From Cymbomonas tetramitiformis (taxonomy: Eukaryota; Chlorophyta; Pyramimonadophyceae; Pyramimonadales; Pyramimonadaceae): a stretch of 64,000 nucleotides of DNA. This document shows, piece after piece, positions 54,599 through 64,000 of this stretch. A program made the position numbers and the translations under genes. The stretch is from contig LGRX02035167.1 in assembly GCA_001247695.2 (NCBI GenBank), positions 1 to 64,000 of the forward strand, in the 5' to 3' direction. Within the stretch, counting starts at the first letter, position 1; the number at the start of each line of letters is the position of its first letter. Below the pieces are notes generated by a model. It saw only the letters and a program-made list of their open reading frames with translations, was not told the DNA's origin and did no database searches.

Positions 54599-55201
54599 TG
54601 CTCAAGCGCCGGTTTTGTCCTCTTATGAAATTGTGCACATTCGCTCTGAAGCCGCCGAACAGTTCCCGACGATTGCTCGACAGTAAATGTAAATGTAAAT
54701 CGTTCGATTTCGGTCACAGACTCAGAAACAAGGCCCAACTAGGTGACATTGACCGCGGTGTCAAGAACATTTTTTCCACCTGGCAAAATGCAACCTCGCA
54801 AATATACGGAATCTGACGGTCAGAGACCTGGTTTATCAGTTTTCCGTGAATAAGGATCCTCGGATCCACGAAATTGTCCTCCGTGTATAATTTCAGTAGC
54901 AATTCCGGCCCAGTAGATGTGGGCCGTACGCCGGCACAAACCGCTGCAACGCTGATGAAGTTCTTGGAGTGAATTGGAACATTGTGCCATGCAGACGCTT
55001 AGATTCTCGTTGAAGGACCAATGAGCGTTCTTCTCTTACCGGGGGGTGGTCATTCCATAGTTCTCTTGGGTGAAGATAATCTCGTGCATTCCCGAGTGTT
55101 GGATATCACTCCGCTTGTTGCCGTGATGTCCACTGGCATGCCATGAGCTGCATGCTGCGCACCGCTCTACCCTCGTGGTCGCAACCAGCATGCTGTCGCA
55201 G

Positions 55202-55316
55202 TGCTACCTGACACATGTCGAGGGGTTGGAGGTGAGTTGCAAGCAGATCAAGCCACCTCCCACCAGCACTTGCATCTTCAACCCTTTGACCCAAGAATGG
55301 ATGGAGCCCAAGCAAG
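55202..55316 (+). CDS. Candidate exon, 38 codons
   Basis: Acceptor gcatgctgtcgcag, donor CAAG|GTGAGC. It encodes CYLTHVEGLEVSCKQIKPPP then TSTCIFNPLTQEWMEPKQ. Good protein composition with three cysteines; family not recognised. Confidence 0.55.
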
Positions 55317-55596
55317 GTGAGCTCGCGCCTTGTACCAGCTCCGTGCTTTAATGTCTGCTGGGAGTATTTACTGTCTGCCTCCCTTCACGACGGTCCGGCT
55401 CATGAGTCACAGGCCGCGCTCTGGTGCCCGTGTGCGTCACACGGCGCACCTTAATGAGCGCGTGTGATGTAGCCACGCCCCACTGACCTCGTGCGTCCTC
55501 CGGCCATCGCTTGGGGGCGGCAACTTCTGGTGAACACGCGCTTTGGGCAGATACGGCCTAGAACAATATGTCCCATTACAAGGTGTGAAGGGAGTA

Positions 55597-55812
55597 CACC
55601 TGGACGCCTGACGGCGCATCCCGGGGTTGTGTCACCTGGACGCCTGACGGCGCATCCCGGGGTTGTGTCACCTGGACGCCTGACGGCGCATCCCGGGGTT
55701 GTGTCACCTGGACGCCTGACGGCGCATCACGGGGTTGTGTCACCTGGACGCCTGACGGCGCATCACGGGGTTGTGTCACCTGGACGCCTGACGGCGCATC
55801 ACGGGGTTGTGT
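55597..55812. repeat. Six tandem 36-bp repeats
   Basis: cacctggacgcctgacggcg catc(c/a)cggggttgtgt, exactly six units. Units 1-3 carry ccc and units 4-6 carry cac at one site, which records the order of duplication. Confidence 0.97.
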
Positions 55813-55880
55813 CACCTGGGATTTATGGGGTCAGGAGGTGGCGGGGGAGGGGGATTAATCCGCAGTCGGTCTCACGAAAG

Positions 55881-55942
55881 GCTGGGACCAAGATAAGGAA
55901 ATTGAGCAAACAGGCCTCAGCAAGCTCATCCAAGTTAAGAAG
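55881..55942 (+). CDS. Small candidate exon, 20 codons
   Basis: It encodes AGTKIRKLSKQASASSSKLR between cgaaag and AAG|GTGCAA. Basic linker-like segment. Confidence 0.4.
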
Positions 55943-56540
55943 GTGCAACTTTTGCCGCCATCATTCACGTGAGATCCATTAGTCGAGTGCTCCTGAGAGC
56001 TCTATTATTGGTTGATGGAGCGCTGTACGGCCCTCTCTAGACCAATCGGCTGTCATTGGATAGGACTCCAGCTGTTTCCATGAGCGAGTTCGGCCCGCAT
56101 GAAATTAGGCGGTCCCAGCCCCTAGCCAGCTGCTCGCACCTGGGGCCGTTTTGTCCTCGTGCTGTAAATACAGTCAAGATGAACGTTCGCTGAGCTTTGT
56201 GCTGGAGGGGGGATGCTTGATTGGCATGCACAGGAAATGGACGCGAAAGGCAGACTGGTACAGACCCGCCACGCCTAGTACAAGTAGAAGGCACTTTTAG
56301 GCTGCCATGCTGGTTTGCCAAAACAACTCCCGAGCGGATGTTCTATGCGCTTACCGCCCCCTTAAATGCCCAACGGATTGTTAACGCCTTGTCTACCTGT
56401 CACTCAGAAAGTTGACACCATATCATCTCCGAAGCCACGTGGCGCCGTGTGGTTGTCGGCATTGCACGTGCTATTCCATGAGGGCGCAGTGTAGGACTGC
56501 GAGGCCGTGGGTGCGGGTGGGAGGACGTGGCGGCGAGCAG

Positions 56541-56777
56541 GATAGGAGCACTAAAGACGCAATCAACATGGCGCTGAACAAGGAGTCCGAACACGAGTTG
56601 TGCAATGACCCAAACTCGCCGAAGAATATGAGGCGGCGGAAGAAGGAGAACCAGCAGTTCCTCAAGTTTGCCCTCCCGACGCGTAGCTCGCATCCTCGCC
56701 ACTCGCATCGCCCGTGCAACCGTTCCGCCGCTAGCGCCACGTGGCCGATATGCTGGCTTTCTCTCTTGTCTCTGTAG
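56541..56777 (+). CDS. Candidate exon, basic region
   Basis: Acceptor ggcggcgagcag. Frame: DRSTKDAINMALNKESEHEL then NDPNSPKNMRRRKKENQQFL. No clean donor before the stop at 56,775, so the 3' border is unknown. The first 42 codons are the convincing part. Confidence 0.45.
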   Translation, partial: DRSTKDAINMALNKESEHELCNDPNSPKNMRRRKKENQQFLKFALPTRSSHPRHSHRPCNRSAASATWPICWLSLLSL

Positions 56778-57214
56778 AGTGCATTTCCTCGCAGCATCTC
56801 ACTGCGGCGCAGAGAGCGTTGGTGCTCACAATTAATGCAGCCCACCGTTCGAGATGGCATGAAATGCCACTTTGCTGCTTTGCTGCTCTTTTGGTTTGGA
56901 GAGGCTCCCAGGTGCCCGATCATGTGTGCAATGTTCTGGAAGAGATGGGTTTGCCTTGTTGGGTGCAGGGAGAGCCTGAAAAGTTTGCGGTATATGCAGG
57001 ATGTGCTTAACAAACTGTGAAAGGTGAGGATGCGTTCCAACATGTGCCAGCTGTGGGCGAGACCTATCAGCTCGTATGAATATTGGTTCTGCCTATTGCT
57101 TGAACATATGATGCAGTTATTGAATTATGATCCATGAGCTATCCGCCGATGGCATCAGTGTATAGTCCACCTTGCTGTAGTTTGAAAAATGGATTGTCTG
57201 GTCTCTTTGCGCAG

Positions 57215-57419
57215 GTTGAAGATGCATAATTTATCTGGGCTCAAGTGCGAGCCCCGGCTTCCATCAACACGCATGACGCGTCTATTGGACGCCGCTGCAT
57301 CGGGGTGCTTGAAGATGTCGAGGTTGGATGCTATTAAGCGCATGGCCACTGCCCAGTGCTGTGGCATTTGGAATATCACGGAAGAAAAGATAACCTTCGG
57401 TTTGGGAAATGTAGGCTAA
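57215..57419 (+). CDS. Candidate exon ending in a stop
   Basis: Acceptor tctctttgcgcag. The frame encodes LKMHNLSGLKCEPRLPSTRM, then LLDAAASGCLKMSRLDAIKR and ends FGLGNVG-stop at 57,417. It could be the last exon of the GC-rich gene, or a stop-containing alternative to splicing into 57,482. Confidence 0.45.
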
Positions 57420-57481
57420 TCCCAAAAAATATGGCCAGAGCTCGTTGCTGCCCTATTGTTCGGCACATCATTCTTTTTCAG

Positions 57482-57732
57482 ATGTCCACGTACTGGTGAT
57501 CCCATTACCACCTGGGTGGCAACTCCGTTTCAGTTTGTCCACTAAGGAAAGGGCTGCGGCGGTCTTTGATGCCATGGAAAGGAACAAGCGGTATAGCTTG
57601 TCCAGATTGGTATTTAGACATTGGTGCATAGGGGAAAAGGAAACACCCACGCCCTTCGGGCGCATAAGTATATTAATTTCCCGGGCCTACTCTAGGCCGG
57701 GTTGGTGCATAGGGCAATGGGTAGTTCTGTAA
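57482..57732 (+). CDS. Candidate 3' exon
   Basis: Acceptor cattctttttcag. Frame: DVHVLVIPLPPGWQLRFSLS then TKERAAAVFDAMERNKRYSL, continuing to a stop at 57,730. A possible donor is absent, so this may be a terminal exon. Sequence composition becomes AT-rich right after it. Confidence 0.5.
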
Positions 57733-58155
57733 TAGACAAAATTGGACAACAAGAGTATCCCCAAACCTGAAACATATAGGTCACTGAATGCATGGAGCTG
57801 TCTGATGTCACCAGAATTTTGCTGTAGTGTACTGTGCTTATATGCCTATAATTTTGATTCATAACAAAATTTCCGTGCAAAGTATTTTCGAAATGTTGGT
57901 GTCCGAAGGAAATGAATCGGGCGTCCAATTCCATTATAGAGTTATTTCGTGCTGTCGGTGTTTTCAAAGTGACAAATAAACATTTGAAGAGATAGGATTG
58001 CGCACTGTACAGTATAGTTCACAGTAGGCGTCGACATTTCATTTTGGAGATTAGGCGTAGGGTTTTCGATTTGTCGCAAACGCGTGCACATGGTGGGACA
58101 AACACTCAAATTACTGCCAAGAGCTGCTGTAACTCCTCAGTCAACAAATAAACCA

Positions 58156-58533
58156 TTAGATGACATATCGATGCTCTGCGGTATAATCCAACATAGCATA
58201 TATGTGTGCGTGCTCGGCATGACATCCATCGATGTCCTCAAATGTCTCAATAAGTCGTCTCGTGGGTGCATTTTCATCTAACACGAATGCGTATACAACT
58301 TGTAATATTATGCTCGCGTGCGTATTCCATGCGCGCGCAAATCCGGAGGTAACGTCAACACCAAGAAAGCAAGCAATACAAAAGAAACCACTCTTAATTG
58401 ACGCAAAGTTAGGCATTATGCCTCCAATATACTGTCTCACTGTATCCATATTAACATACAAGCGCATCAAGGAACCAAGGAGTGTCCACAACTGTGCTAG
58501 GCTGATCCAGCCTTCATCATATTCAAAGAGCAA
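58156..58533 (-). CDS. Unrecognised minus-strand frame, 125 codons
   Basis: Protein-like frame (LFEYDEGWISLAQLWTLLGS ... FCIACFLGVDVTSGFARAWN) with no ATG at its start; an upstream exon would be needed. Two hydrophobic stretches. A purine-rich plus-strand frame over the same bases is less protein-like. Confidence 0.35.
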   Translation of the reverse strand: MLFEYDEGWISLAQLWTLLGSLMRLYVNMDTVRQYIGGIMPNFASIKSGFFCIACFLGVDVTSGFARAWNTHASIILQVVYAFVLDENAPTRRLIETFEDIDGCHAEHAHIYAMLDYTAEHRYVI

Positions 58534-58565
58534 CGCGAATCCGCAACGCGAGTCTATCTGCCATA

Positions 58566-58600
58566 GTGGGGGACCCAGACTTAGGCGTCTGGGTCCCCAC
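58566..58600. repeat. Strong hairpin
   Basis: gtgggggacccagac and gtctgggtccccac pair over about 14 bp around ttaggc. It is followed by a CT/TA-rich simple stretch (58,618-58,638). Another hairpin, gcgaaagtgg/ccactttcgc, lies at about 59,181-59,206. Confidence 0.85.
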
Positions 58601-59229
58601 TCTCAAGTGAGTAAAACTACCTCTCTCTCTATATATATACGCTGCGCGCTTGCCCACGAACCCAGTGAGTGGGAAATTGGAAAAGTGCTACTGAAAAGCT
58701 GTCCGTTCGGACTCTGTGATAGCATATCCACAGATTTGTCTCGTAACCTCCAAACTACCAGTCTCCTATCCGTGCGTCGCGCTCTCACCTCTGCGCGACC
58801 ACCACCTGTGTCACAGTATCTCACCGCCTCCTACGATCGTGCCCACGTCGTCAATCGTCTCCCAAACATCTGCCACATGCACCATCGGCTGTACTCTGCA
58901 TTCTGTGTCACATCTGAAACCGGCCATACACTGTCATCAGCAGTCTGCATCGCGACTACGTCATAAGCAAGCCAATGCCACATACGATACTCTGGCATGC
59001 GTACGTCACACCTGTGTCACAATGTGTCACCAGCTGGACAACCCGGCTTCCGTCCCATGAAAAGCCGGGTTTGTTACAGATTAATTGCTTCGTCTCATTC
59101 AGGGGCAAACACCAGGAGGTGCCTTTTGGTGAACACGTGCACGTTTTGGTGAGCACACCGCTATGTGGTTTGGAGATTTCGCGAAAGTGGGCTTCCACTT
59201 TCGCGAACCGCTTCGTTTATTTAGGGGTT

Positions 59230-60024
59230 TTACCAAACTGCAGTGTCTGTGAGATCTTCCCTAGTTATTTTGAGAGTCTGAAGAGAATCCTCGTTCATCT
59301 GCAGGTCCCCTTCGTGACCCTCGATGGTCTCCGATCGCTCACTCACACTTTTAGTGTAAGCTAATGCAGCCCTAAGCGTGCTCTCGTCAAAATCCGCAGT
59401 CTCTTCGTGGCCGAGCAGACTACGGCCGTTGCCCCCACTGCCTGTAAGAAAATTGGAGTTGTCGAAATCACCTGCGGTTTCGTGATTGAGAAAGTGACAA
59501 CCTTGTAAGGTGCTAAAATGTTCACTAACAAAGGGGATGCATGTCGTGTTGACGCACGTGTGGGAAATGCAAATAAATGCGACATGCAGAAACACCTTTA
59601 ACGTGGGGCTAAGGTGGGATATAAGCACACCTCTGTCAGCAGCGTCCTCCCAGTCGTCACCACCTTCAGATGGGGGGTCCGATGCGTCACGTTTCTCCTC
59701 CTCCACGCCCTCCACTCCCTCGTCTTGGTCGCCCAATTCAAGGTCGCCGAGATTTTCCGCCTGTGCTGCAGCTTCTGCCTCTTCCCTCTGGTGGGATTCC
59801 AGCTCAACGACGCGAGTAGACGTCGCGTCCATGACTGGACAGTAGACATCGTGAAATACAAGGTGCCATACTAAGGAGCGTACGCACTCCTCTGTAATTC
59901 CACTCTTAATCGCTCCAATGAGCTTTGCAGCTGTCGCCATACACTCTTCACCAGTGACAGAAATGTGTTCGTTGCCTTCTGCGTCCTCTGTGACCTTGCG
60001 TAGCTTTGGTAGGTATTTGAAAAC
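59230..60024 (-). CDS. Unrecognised acidic protein, two or three exons
   Basis: From acceptor cacgctttacag the exon 60,024-59,631 encodes VFKYLPKLRKVTEDAEGNEH, then ECMATAAKLIGAIKSGITEE and a long acidic coiled-coil-like stretch (HQREEAEAAAQAENLGDLEL). An in-frame 129-nt intron (59,630-59,502, GTGTGC...AAG) is likely because its translation is hydrophobic and unlike the flanks. The last exon, 59,501-59,230, ends DLTDTAVW-stop. The frame continues upstream of 60,024 into transposon element B, but that part is not native. Family unknown. Confidence 0.55.
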   Translation of the reverse strand, partial: VFKYLPKLRKVTEDAEGNEHISVTGEECMATAAKLIGAIKSGITEECVRSLVWHLVFHDVYCPVMDATSTRVVELESHQREEAEAAAQAENLGDLELGDQDEGVEGVEEEKRDASDPPSEGGDDWEDAADRGVLISHLSPTLKVFLHVAFICISHTCVNTTCIPFVSEHFSTLQGCHFLNHETAGDFDNSNFLTGSGGNGRSLLGHEETADFDESTLRAALAYTKSVSERSETIEGHEGDLQMNEDSLQTLKITREDLTDTAVW

Positions 60025-60152
60025 CTGTAAAGCGTGTTTAATTTCACAATTTAGAAGGCTGTTAACGCGCTCAACATAGTATGAGAGAAAAGGAGAAGGG
60101 GTTTGAAGGCAGGAGCAATTGTGCGTATGCTTTGCTTCTTCCTTCGCCTTAT

Positions 60153-61243
60153 TGGCTACTGCCCGGTGGTACGGTACTGTCACAAGTACCAAACGGTATG
60201 CGTTATTAAGGGCACTAGAGGGGGTGTATGGGTCCCATGACGGTTTTGAAATATCATTTAGGACCCTTTTTAATTGTTGTTGATGCTGAAATGTACTCTC
60301 ATGAACTTTAGGTATGTGTATGCGCGGCGTGCTTTTGGGGGGTGTAACGCCATAAAATTAGATAAATTTTCTGGTACTGTAACAAGTACCAAGCACGCGG
60401 TGACTTACAAGGGCACGCTAGGTGGCCACGAGGTGGCATGCATGATGTCACGTTTCATTATTGAGATGCATTCTAAGCGGACGCCATGCGTGGTGCCATT
60501 TGAACGCGTCTTTAATGCTAGTATTGTGATTCAATAACACCCAAGGGTGTGATAAATTGGCCTCTTAGCATTTTGTAGTAATACCGGGAGCGGTTTCGTA
60601 CTTAAGTTCCATGTGTAGAGTCCAAGTACGGCAACTTCTCGTGCATGTAAAGGTATTCAAAAAAACGATATATGGGTTCACTTTTGATGTCCTAAACACT
60701 ATTGAGGCAATCCGACGTTATAATACACTTATTTCATAGTTTTAGCGCCGCGACTAGGCTCCAAAATCGACGATATCCCCCATACTTAAGGAATCTTGAG
60801 TTGGACCATTTTGTGGAGATGGGATGTTTAGCATGTCACAAATTCAGCAAATGGCAGTATGCCAACTGCCCGATGATCACATCCATCATTGGCCATGCTA
60901 TACCGCTTCAATTTGAGATATCGCTGGGTTGATTTGAATCCAAAATCTGTTCGAAAAAAAGTTCGAACGAAGCGCCATGATTTCGAAGACAAGTGGGAAA
61001 CTAGTTTGTAACACGAAAACTCCACCTTGGTGGCAATATGCATCTACTGGGAGGGGTGCACGTGACCTATGGGCCAATGGGGCACAAGGCAACTCAGTTG
61101 GGGTCATAAAGGTACTGGCATATCATGGATAGCAGCACCATCAGCATGGAGGAGGACAACAAAAATAATTATAGCGTTTTGGCACGTGTGATAGTACCGG
61201 ATTCGATTCTGGTACTATGACGAGTACCACTGGGCAGTAGCCA
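60153..61243. mobile_element. TIR element B (TGGCTACTGCCCGGTGGTAC), TSD TTAT
   Basis: The ends TGGCTACTGCCCGGTGGTAC and GTACCACTGGGCAGTAGCCA are inverted with one mismatch over 20 bp and extend to ggtactgtcacaagtacc / ggtactatgacgagtacc. TTAT flanks both sides (60,149-60,152 and 61,244-61,247). A further ggtactgtaacaagtacc palindrome lies at 60,372. No transposase. It sits within or beside the minus-strand gene that ends at 59,230. Confidence 0.87.
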
Positions 61244-61454
61244 TTATAGGGCGAAGCAAAATTTGAAATAATGGCGAAACAAGGGCGCTCTCGTGTCGTC
61301 GTGTGAGGAGAGCAAGAATAACGTACAGTCGCGTGAACAGAGTGAAATTTGCAAGAGGAAAAATTACACGCTTTTGATTTGAAGACTCAGGCTAGGCATA
61401 CACTTTGCGCTCACCTGCAGAGTGTACAATCCTAGGGTTGTTATCAGCTTGATG

Positions 61455-61727
61455 TTACCAAAGATTCCGTTCGGTCGCGTACTCTTCTCCCAGCTTCTCT
61501 TTCAGTTGCGAGATGAAGTGCCGGTATATGAAATATTCAACGCGTTCTCTCCCTATTCCTCTACTCCAGTCGTTGAGGCTCTTATAGACCTCTGACTCGA
61601 TTGCTGCCAAGACTTCTGCAAAGCGGTCTGACAATGTCTTCGCGCCTTGCTCCTCGTTTTCAGCCATAGGCTCTTTCATACTGTTCTCGATGTTTTTTTC
61701 TAACGTACGTCGCGTCTGTTCATACAT
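61455..61727 (-). CDS. Unrecognised helical protein or 5' exon, 90 residues
   Basis: From ATG 61,727 (MYEQTRRTLEKNIENS) to the stop at 61,455. Entirely helical and charged (LSDRFAEVLAAIESEVYKSL, VEYFIYRHFISQLKEKLGEE). It could be a short gene, or belong with the minus-strand exons at 59.2-60.0 kb across element B. Confidence 0.5.
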   Translation of the reverse strand: MYEQTRRTLEKNIENSMKEPMAENEEQGAKTLSDRFAEVLAAIESEVYKSLNDWSRGIGRERVEYFIYRHFISQLKEKLGEEYATERNLW

Positions 61728-61739
61728 TTTCAATCATAT

Positions 61740-62200
61740 GCGCGTCTTAGGTCATACGTTTGATTCGTTTTTGTGGGAAAGTCGAACTATGTCGTACTGT
61801 GTTGAATATTATGGTATATGTTCGTCCCCATTGGGGAGCGACTCTCCCCAGCTTCTCCTAGCGATTTTGTCTATTCTCCCAACTGTCTGAGGAGTAAACT
61901 CAGCCAGCGAGGAGGGATGCTTTCACTTCAAACATACAAGGTGCAAGCTTCGTATCAGGGTTTCGCGCGAAGCAAGCATAGTCGGCCAAACAGGGCAAAA
62001 GGGAGCTCGAATTTTACCTTACCTGTAAGGTCGTAAAAATATTCCAGAAAACGTCCTAAAAACTAGAATATCATCGGGTTATTTGAAAAATATCATAAAA
62101 GTTTTCACGAAAAATAACAGTTAGCTCCGTTCGATCCAACCAGAATATTTTTTGTGATTAGGATTCGGGGTAGACAATGTTGAGGCGATCTACTATACAC
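61740..62200. other. AT-rich spacer, no gene supported
   Basis: Short frames only, no repeat partner seen. Confidence 0.4.
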
Positions 62201-62216
62201 CGCCAAACTCGACAAC

Positions 62217-62502
62217 TTGCTGCAGGCATTGCAATCACCGAGCAAATACTGCTCCCTCACCACAATCGACACGCTATGGAGCATGCGAGCAACAACAATA
62301 TGGAATGTCCTACGAGGGGGCGTTCATGACATCAAAGAGAACCGCATCCCATCAGTGAAGAAGTGCAGGTTTTACCCAGAGTCGACATTAGGGAGGCAGG
62401 AGAGGGCCTCCGCAGGAGCTCACATTACATTAACGTAAACCCTCATTGGTACAAGGGGGAGCGGATTGTACCCTACTCAATTTTATAGGGTTGCGGACCA
62501 AG
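62217..62502 (+). pseudogene. Upstream fragment of the retroelement interrupted by element C
   Basis: Protein-like pieces in shifting frames (for example HYINVNPHWYKGERIVPYSI around 62,425-62,485) lead up to the insertion point of element C. They probably continue into the RNase H region beyond it. Assignment is weak. Confidence 0.3.
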
Positions 62503-63185
62503 TGGCTATTACCCGGTAGTCCTTGTGATAGGTCTGAAAACACGGCCAATACTACCACAAGGACCACTTTTTCAACATTTTTTTAAGGAAGCCTCGTCGA
62601 TACCAGGATTAGCTGCCCATTGGTTTACGGCATCCTTGGGACTTGAACTAAGTTCCCCTTCCCCCACGTCGCAAGTTTTGACTGTACGTGCACGGTGCAC
62701 CACCTATAGTAGGCATGGGTAGTGCAAAAAATGATCGAAAATTAGCTATGCCACACTGAAATTATCGGATTTTACATACCCATGCCTCTTCAACTGAGAT
62801 TTTGATGTTCAAGATGACCTCGGATGAAATTATTGTGATGACATTATCGAAAGAGCTACTCGAGAACTTGACGACATGGGTCTCGAAATTTTCACAGGAC
62901 CTATTGTGAAGCGGATAGCCGGGCTTAAATGTAGGTCCTTGTGGTAGGACTGAAGAAAATTTCCAGATTTCGTAAAAATTACCCTTGGTGATCACACGCT
63001 CTGAAATCTTCGAAAATTCAAGTTTTGGAACAAACCCACGTGATACGGTAGGTAGTTCATATGAGAGGCAACCAGAGAAACAGTGTCCCAAAGCCCTTAT
63101 ATGCCCACTATATACAAAATCGGTCATCGCAGAGATTATCTTGCCGTGGTCCTTGTGGTAGGACTGGGAATTTGGGTAATAGCCA
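62503..63185. mobile_element. TIR element C (TGGCTATTACCC), imperfect TSD CAAG/CATG
   Basis: Left TGGCTATTACCCGGTAGTCC and right GGGTAATAGCCA are inverted ends. Subterminal gtccttgtggtaggactg occurs at about 62,517, 62,936 and 63,150, with its inverse ctaccacaaggac at about 62,557. Same family style as elements A and B. It splits the retroelement fragment. Confidence 0.75.
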
Positions 63186-63945
63186 CATGGGGATACAGAG
63201 CATCGCAGTCTTTCCTAGGGGCGCATGGCCACCTCACGTTGGGGGAGCTGTATGGGAGAGCTGGCCGTAGCGGAGGAGCTTTTGCCACGATAATGAACTC
63301 CCCGGGCATGGGGGGTTTGTCATACACATCATTCTGTGACATGACACACCTAGACTTGATCTCATCGGGGGTGAGCATGGAGGCCCGGACCGAGCGGGAG
63401 TTATTATTATTGTCACGTTGCATTGGAGCAAGCCGAAGAGATACCACGGAAATATGTGGGATAATCCTACAAACTTCTCGGACACTGGCATTATGACAGG
63501 TCGCATGGACCTGTTCTCGTTGGCGATGAGAGGCACATGGCTACAGATGGGAGTTACGATCCATACACGGGCGAGGCGGGCAGTGCAGTGGTCACAGAGA
63601 ATGGGACGTATACGAGCTCATCCACGCTAGGGGAGAAATCGATAGCACGGGCAGAGGCATATGGGGTTGCCGTTGCAAAAACCGGATAAGGATCTCATCA
63701 TATACACCGATTCGCAGAACACCATAGATAACATCCGCAAGGTGCAAGTGAAAGACTGGGTGGACCCTAGAATGTGGAGGAGCATGATTGGGTACTCTCT
63801 GTACAAACTGGCTGCTGAACTGCTGAACAAAAGGGGCCACATGGGGGCCACGCCGGACTTGGTCCATGTGAAGGCACACACCATTAGCAATGAATGGCCG
63901 AGAGTTCTGAATTCAAGAGCCGATGAGAAAGCCAAACAGGCTTGA
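63186..63945 (+). pseudogene. Retroelement RNase H domain, frameshifted
   Basis: HMATDGSYDPYTGEAGSAVV (about 63,535-63,595) carries the first catalytic Asp of a type I RNase H, and IARAEAYGVAVAKT (about 63,640-63,685) the catalytic Glu. After a +1 shift, DLIIYTDSQNTIDNI (about 63,690) has the third acidic residue, and PDLVHVKAHTISNEW ... NSRADEKAKQA has the C-terminal His and final acidic position. The stop is at 63,943. An upstream segment (LTLGELYGRAGRSGGAFATI) lies in a further frame, so at least two indels are present. This is the 3' end of a dead retrotransposon; LINE or LTR origin is undecided because no polymerase motif lies in the window. Confidence 0.82.
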
Positions 63946-64000
63946 AGTGGGCCGTGTATCTTCCGAGAACCATACCGGTTCTTGCCAAAATACTGCGCGG

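Noticed and set aside
57445..57481. Start of the 57.5-kb coding exon upstream of the acceptor
   Set aside because: The tract cattctttttcag marks an intron end; upstream codons are probably intronic.

Overview
This window reads as nuclear DNA of a photosynthetic eukaryote, most likely a green alga (inference). The evidence is short spliced exons with GT/AG borders on both strands, a small protein with a bipartite plastid/thylakoid-lumen leader, nested LTR and DNA transposons, and sharp swings between AT-rich transposon DNA and a GC-rich gene region with minisatellite-filled introns. No rRNA, operon or other prokaryotic organisation is visible.

Layout. 1-2.8 kb: a tRNA-like fold, a duplicated 176-bp segment and a 1.2-kb array of imperfect palindromes. 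2.8-8 kb: an intact-ended Gag-only LTR element (minus, TSD CATTG) beside a truncated relative (plus). 8.3-13.5 kb: LTR-like remnants, the C-terminal half of a spliced LarC gene (minus) and a non-autonomous hAT element that keeps only a BED-like finger. 14.3-15.1 kb: a four-exon gene for a predicted thylakoid-lumen protein (minus). 16-18.1 kb: two convergent intronless genes, one for a secreted EGF-like protein. 18.6-20.6 kb: foldback and duplicated repeats. 20,652-32,959: a complete 12.3-kb LTR retrotransposon (591-bp LTRs, TSD GCGGC) without gag or pol, that is, a LARD; it carries a TIR element and a hAT element. 33,026-36,590: a second intact Gag-only element (plus, TSD GACAT). 36.7-41.2 kb: foldbacks, a TA-flanked MITE and tandem repeats. 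41.2-57.7 kb: a GC-rich, plus-strand, intron-rich gene region that I cannot name, with several minisatellites. 57.8-64 kb: unidentified minus-strand coding pieces, two more TIR elements and a broken retroelement RNase H domain.

The most coherent system is the family of Gag-only LTR elements. Three copies share the start of the LTR, a primer-binding site beginning TGGCCCCA and a GGTGGTG tract before the 3' LTR. Their one protein has a zinc-knuckle-like motif followed by a signal-peptide-like hydrophobic segment and a proline-rich tail. They and the LARD encode no reverse transcriptase or integrase here, so they must depend on enzymes encoded elsewhere (inference). The paralogous repeat at 19.2 kb preserves the empty site of one Gag-only insertion.
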